This document shows, in pieces, positions 6,633 through 8,622 of a stretch of DNA of 8,622 nt. The stretch comes from an uncultured Eubacteriales bacterium (GTDB lineage: Bacteria; Bacillota_A; Clostridia; Oscillospirales; Oscillospiraceae): the NCBI GenBank assembly GCA_949451265.1, contig CASTQR010000056.1, forward strand, positions 1 to 8,622, written 5' to 3'. Below the pieces are notes generated by a model, which ran no database searches, was not told the DNA's origin, and saw only the letters and a list, made by a program, of their open reading frames with translations. Numbering within the stretch: the stretch's first letter is position 1; every line of letters starts with the position of its first letter. The position numbers were made by a program, and so were the translations under genes.

Positions 6633-6636
6633 CTCC
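6633..6636 (-). promoter_or_regulatory. Ribosome binding site that decides the rdgB start
   Basis: GGAG on the minus strand, 9 nt before the ATG at 6623-6621. It overlaps the upstream candidate ATG at 6638-6636, so the two starts exclude one another and the downstream one fits better. Confidence 0.7.
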
Positions 6637-6664
6637 ATTCTATCTGTTTTTTATTGTGCTCATT

Positions 6665-7531
6665 TTACAGCAGCGCCTGGGTGAACTCCCTCGCGTCAAA
6701 GGGCTGGAGGTCGTCCACGCCCTCCCCCACCCCGGCGAACTTCACGGGCACCCCTAACTCCTTGGCGATGGCGACCACAATGCCGCCCTTGGCGGTGCCG
6801 TCCAGCTTGGTGAGGACAATGCCCGTCACCCCCGCCGCCTTGGAGAACTCCTTGGCCTGGATCAGCCCGTTCTGCCCGGTGGTGGCGTCCAGCACCAGCA
6901 GGGTCTCCCGGCTGGAGTTGGGGCAGTCCCGGTCGATGACCCGGGAGATCTTGTTCAGCTCGTTCATCAGGTTGGCCTTGTTTTGCAGCCGCCCGGCGGT
7001 GTCCACCAGCACCACATCCGCGTGGCGGGCCTTGGCCGCGGCCAGGGCGTCATACACCACGGCGGCGGGATCCGCCCCCTCGTGCTGCTTGATGATGTCC
7101 ACCCCGGCCCGGTCGGCCCAGATGGTGAGCTGCTCCGCGGCGGCGGCCCGGAAGGTGTCCCCGGCGCACAGCAGCGCCTTTTTGCCCTCCCGCTTCCACC
7201 GGGCGGCCAGCTTGCCGATGGAGGTGGTCTTGCCCACCCCGTTCACCCCGATGAACAGCACGACGGCGGGGGTGTTCGCCATGTTCACGGACAGATCGCC
7301 GGTGGTGAGGTACTCCGCCAGGATGTCCCGCATACACTGGCGGGCCCCCTCCACGTCCTTGATCTTCTCCGCCTTGCAGCGGCTTTTCAGCTCCTCCACC
7401 GCCTCCAGGGTGGTTTCCGCCCCCAGGTCGGCCATCACCAGGGATTCCTCCAGCTCCTCGTAGAAGTCGTCGTCCAGCTGGGAGAAGCCGTTGAATATCC
7501 CGATCTTTTTGATTTTATCAAAAAAGCCCAT
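6665..7531 (-). CDS. ftsY: Signal recognition particle receptor FtsY
   Basis: SRP receptor GTPase that docks Ffh-bound ribosome-nascent chains at the membrane for co-translational insertion. It has the N domain (about 18-75, starting DDDFYEELEESLVMADLG) and the G domain: P-loop GVNGVGKTT (95-103), DTFRAAAAEQL (125-135), DTAGR (177-181), TKLDGTAKGG (241-250) and the closing GVGEGVDDLQPFD (267-279). At 288 residues it is short: there is no acidic A domain, and only about 16 residues (MGFFDKIKKIGIFNGF) precede the N domain. These could form a short amphipathic membrane anchor. The start is constrained because an in-frame TAG lies at 7544-7546, four codons before the ATG, and AGGGG precedes the ATG by 9 nt. 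The gene follows the small zinc-ribbon gene by 20 nt, keeping the Firmicutes smc-ftsY association. Identification is secure. Confidence 0.98.
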   Translation of the reverse strand: MGFFDKIKKIGIFNGFSQLDDDFYEELEESLVMADLGAETTLEAVEELKSRCKAEKIKDVEGARQCMRDILAEYLTTGDLSVNMANTPAVVLFIGVNGVGKTTSIGKLAARWKREGKKALLCAGDTFRAAAAEQLTIWADRAGVDIIKQHEGADPAAVVYDALAAAKARHADVVLVDTAGRLQNKANLMNELNKISRVIDRDCPNSSRETLLVLDATTGQNGLIQAKEFSKAAGVTGIVLTKLDGTAKGGIVVAIAKELGVPVKFAGVGEGVDDLQPFDAREFTQALL

Positions 7532-7551
7532 AAAAATCTTCCCCTATTTTG

Positions 7552-7875
7552 TTAAATATTCGCATTCTTCGCCCCGCAGCAGGGGCACTTGGGGTCGTCC
7601 AAATCGTGGACATGGCCGCAGGCGGGGCAGGTGGTCTGGGCCATATGATCCCCGCCGTCCCAGTCCTCCGGCGCTTCCTCGTCCGAGCCGCTCCAGTAAA
7701 AGTCCAGCTTGCGGCAGTTGGGGCAGCCCCACAGCTCCACATCCAGCGCCCCCGCCAGAATATTGGGCCACATACCCACCCAGGAGCTGGCCTTGCCCAG
7801 CTGGATATTCTCCCGCCGGATGAAGCTCATGCCATGTCCGCAGTTGCCGCAGCGCTTTTCAATTGCTTCACTCAT
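7552..7875 (-). CDS. Small double zinc-ribbon protein of unknown function
   Basis: A 107-residue protein with four CxxC pairs: Cys9/Cys12, Cys51/Cys54, Cys83/Cys86 and Cys97/Cys100. The simplest reading is two zinc ribbons, the first two pairs joined by a long insert (13-50, containing ENIQLGK and GMWPNILAGALDVELW) and the last two forming a compact C-terminal ribbon (CPACGHVH...KCPCCGAKN) separated by an acidic linker (63-76). It has no signal peptide and no membrane helix. It resembles uncharacterised clostridial zinc-ribbon proteins from memory only; I cannot name a family with certainty. The ATG overlaps the smc stop as ATGA (7872-7875) with only a weak purine-rich stretch upstream, so it is probably translated by coupling to smc, and ftsY begins 20 nt beyond its stop. 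This makes it a cotranscribed passenger or accessory between two conserved genes. Coding status is well supported by the motif pattern; no function is assigned. Confidence 0.88.
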   Translation of the reverse strand: MSEAIEKRCGNCGHGMSFIRRENIQLGKASSWVGMWPNILAGALDVELWGCPNCRKLDFYWSGSDEEAPEDWDGGDHMAQTTCPACGHVHDLDDPKCPCCGAKNANI

Positions 7876-8622
7876 TTAATATTCAACTCTTTTTCCACGT
7901 CATTTAGATTGATGGTGAGCATACGGGACACGCCCTTCTCCTGCATGGTGACGCCATAGAGCACGTCGGCCTCCTCCATGGTGCCCCGGCGGTGGGTGAT
8001 GACGATAAACTGGGTCTTGTCGCTGATCCGCCGGAGATACCGGGCGTACCGCACCACGTTGGACTCGTCCAGCGCCGCCTCGATCTCGTCCATGACGCAG
8101 AAGGGGGTGGGCCTTACCTTTAATATGGCAAAGTACAGCGCGATGGCGATGAGCGCCCGCTCGCCGCCGGACAGGGCGCTCATGTTCTGCACCGTCTTGC
8201 CGGGGGGCTGGGCCCTGATTTCGATGCCGCAGTTCAGCACGTCCTCCGGATCCTCCAGCTCCAGATTGGCCTTGCCGCCGCCGAACAGGTCGGTGAACGC
8301 CTGCCGGAAGCCCTCGTTGATGAGGGCGAACTGCTCCTGGAAAATCCCCGTCATCTCGCCCACGATCTGGGCGATGATCTCCTGCAATTCCTTCTTCGCC
8401 TTGGCCACGTCGTCCCGCTGGCCGGTGAAATAGGTATACCGCTCGTTCACCCGGGCAAACTCCTCCACCGCGTCCGGGTTGATGCTGCCCAGGGCGGAGA
8501 TGGCCCGCTTCAGCTCCCCGATCCGCCGCTGGGCCTTGGGGACGGACTCCAGATCCACCCGCTGGGCGCGGGCCGCCTCGTGGGACAGCTCGTAGCTCTC
8601 CCACAGCTTGTCCAGGATCTGG
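7872..8622 (-). CDS. smc: Chromosome segregation protein SMC, C-terminal part (cut by window edge)
   Basis: The last 249 codons of the SMC ATPase, which with ScpA and ScpB forms the bacterial condensin that organises and separates chromosomes. The frame is open to the right edge, so the N-terminal head, hinge and most coiled coil lie outside. What is visible is the end of the C-terminal coiled coil, including LWESYELS near the edge and SALGSINPDAVEEFARV, then the C-terminal ATPase lobe: the ABC signature LSGGERALIAIALYFAILK, Walker B and D-loop PFCVMDEIEAALDESNV, and the switch His in FIVITHRRGTMEEADVLYGV. The chain ends in LNDVEKELNIK. The motif set is that of canonical SMC rather than MukB, RecN or Rad50. 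The stop overlaps the ATG of the following zinc-ribbon gene by 4 nt. Family identity is secure. Confidence 0.98.
   Translation of the reverse strand, partial: QILDKLWESYELSHEAARAQRVDLESVPKAQRRIGELKRAISALGSINPDAVEEFARVNERYTYFTGQRDDVAKAKKELQEIIAQIVGEMTGIFQEQFALINEGFRQAFTDLFGGGKANLELEDPEDVLNCGIEIRAQPPGKTVQNMSALSGGERALIAIALYFAILKVRPTPFCVMDEIEAALDESNVVRYARYLRRISDKTQFIVITHRRGTMEEADVLYGVTMQEKGVSRMLTINLNDVEKELNIK

Noticed and set aside
6624..6664. AT-rich gap between ftsY and rdgB, considered as a promoter region
   Set aside because: No recognisable -35 and -10 pair; the A-run and the ribosome binding site explain the composition.
5955..7463. A 502-codon open frame on the plus strand opposite rdgB and ftsY
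   Set aside because: Low-complexity composition (Ala, Ser, Pro, Arg) with no domain, wholly covered by two secure minus-strand genes.
1..8622. CRISPR arrays, mobile elements, tRNA/rRNA genes, phage or defence genes
   Set aside because: None seen on either strand; no spaced direct repeats, transposase motifs or tRNA-like cloverleaf sequences were found by reading, and coding genes fill nearly the whole window.

Overview
This window is a GC-rich piece of bacterial chromosome (roughly 60% or more by eye) in which every supported gene lies on the minus strand, so the text below follows transcription from the right edge to the left edge. Gene content and order point to a Firmicutes genome: a canonical SMC followed closely by ftsY, the yhbY-nadD-yqeK-rsfS block also known from Bacillus, a LytR-CpsA-Psr protein, and TagO next to a UDP-GlcNAc 2-epimerase. 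Together with the high GC, a GC-rich gut clostridium of the Oscillospiraceae (Flavonifractor/Intestinimonas-like) is my best guess. That is inference from gene order and composition, not a database match.

Right part (8622 to about 6624): the C-terminal ATPase half of smc, cut by the window edge; a small protein with four CxxC pairs whose ATG overlaps the smc stop; and ftsY with an unusually short N-terminus. Middle (6623 to about 4464): rdgB (dITP/XTP pyrophosphatase), yhbY (CRM-domain ribosome-associated RNA-binding protein) and a single-ORF fusion of NadD (nicotinate-nucleotide adenylyltransferase) to a YqeK-type HD hydrolase. Left-middle (4467 to about 1595): an LCP-family cell-wall ligase with a proline-rich tail, rsfS (ribosome silencing factor) and trpS. 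Left end (1594 to 1): an 85-base gap holding a long near-perfect hairpin, then tagO, and the first 137 codons of mnaA/wecB, cut by the window edge.

Spacing is tight. There are overlaps of 4 nt (smc/zinc-ribbon), 4 nt (nadD-yqeK/LCP) and 8 nt (tagO/mnaA), and gaps of 20-41 nt elsewhere. The trpS-tagO gap is the only one large enough to suspect a transcript boundary. I see no convincing promoter, so the genes from smc to trpS are probably one operon or several overlapping units started outside the window. Functionally it mixes chromosome organisation and protein targeting (SMC, FtsY), nucleotide and NAD housekeeping (RdgB, NadD, YqeK), ribosome and translation functions (YhbY, RsfS, TrpS) and secondary wall polymer synthesis: TagO starts the lipid-linked polymer, MnaA makes UDP-ManNAc, and the LCP protein is of the type that attaches such polymers to peptidoglycan.

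I see no CRISPR array, transposon, tRNA, rRNA, phage gene or defence system. This is mainly an ordinary housekeeping region. The points worth a second look are the double zinc-ribbon gene between smc and ftsY, the NadD-YqeK fusion, the trpS-tagO hairpin, and the shortened FtsY N-terminus.
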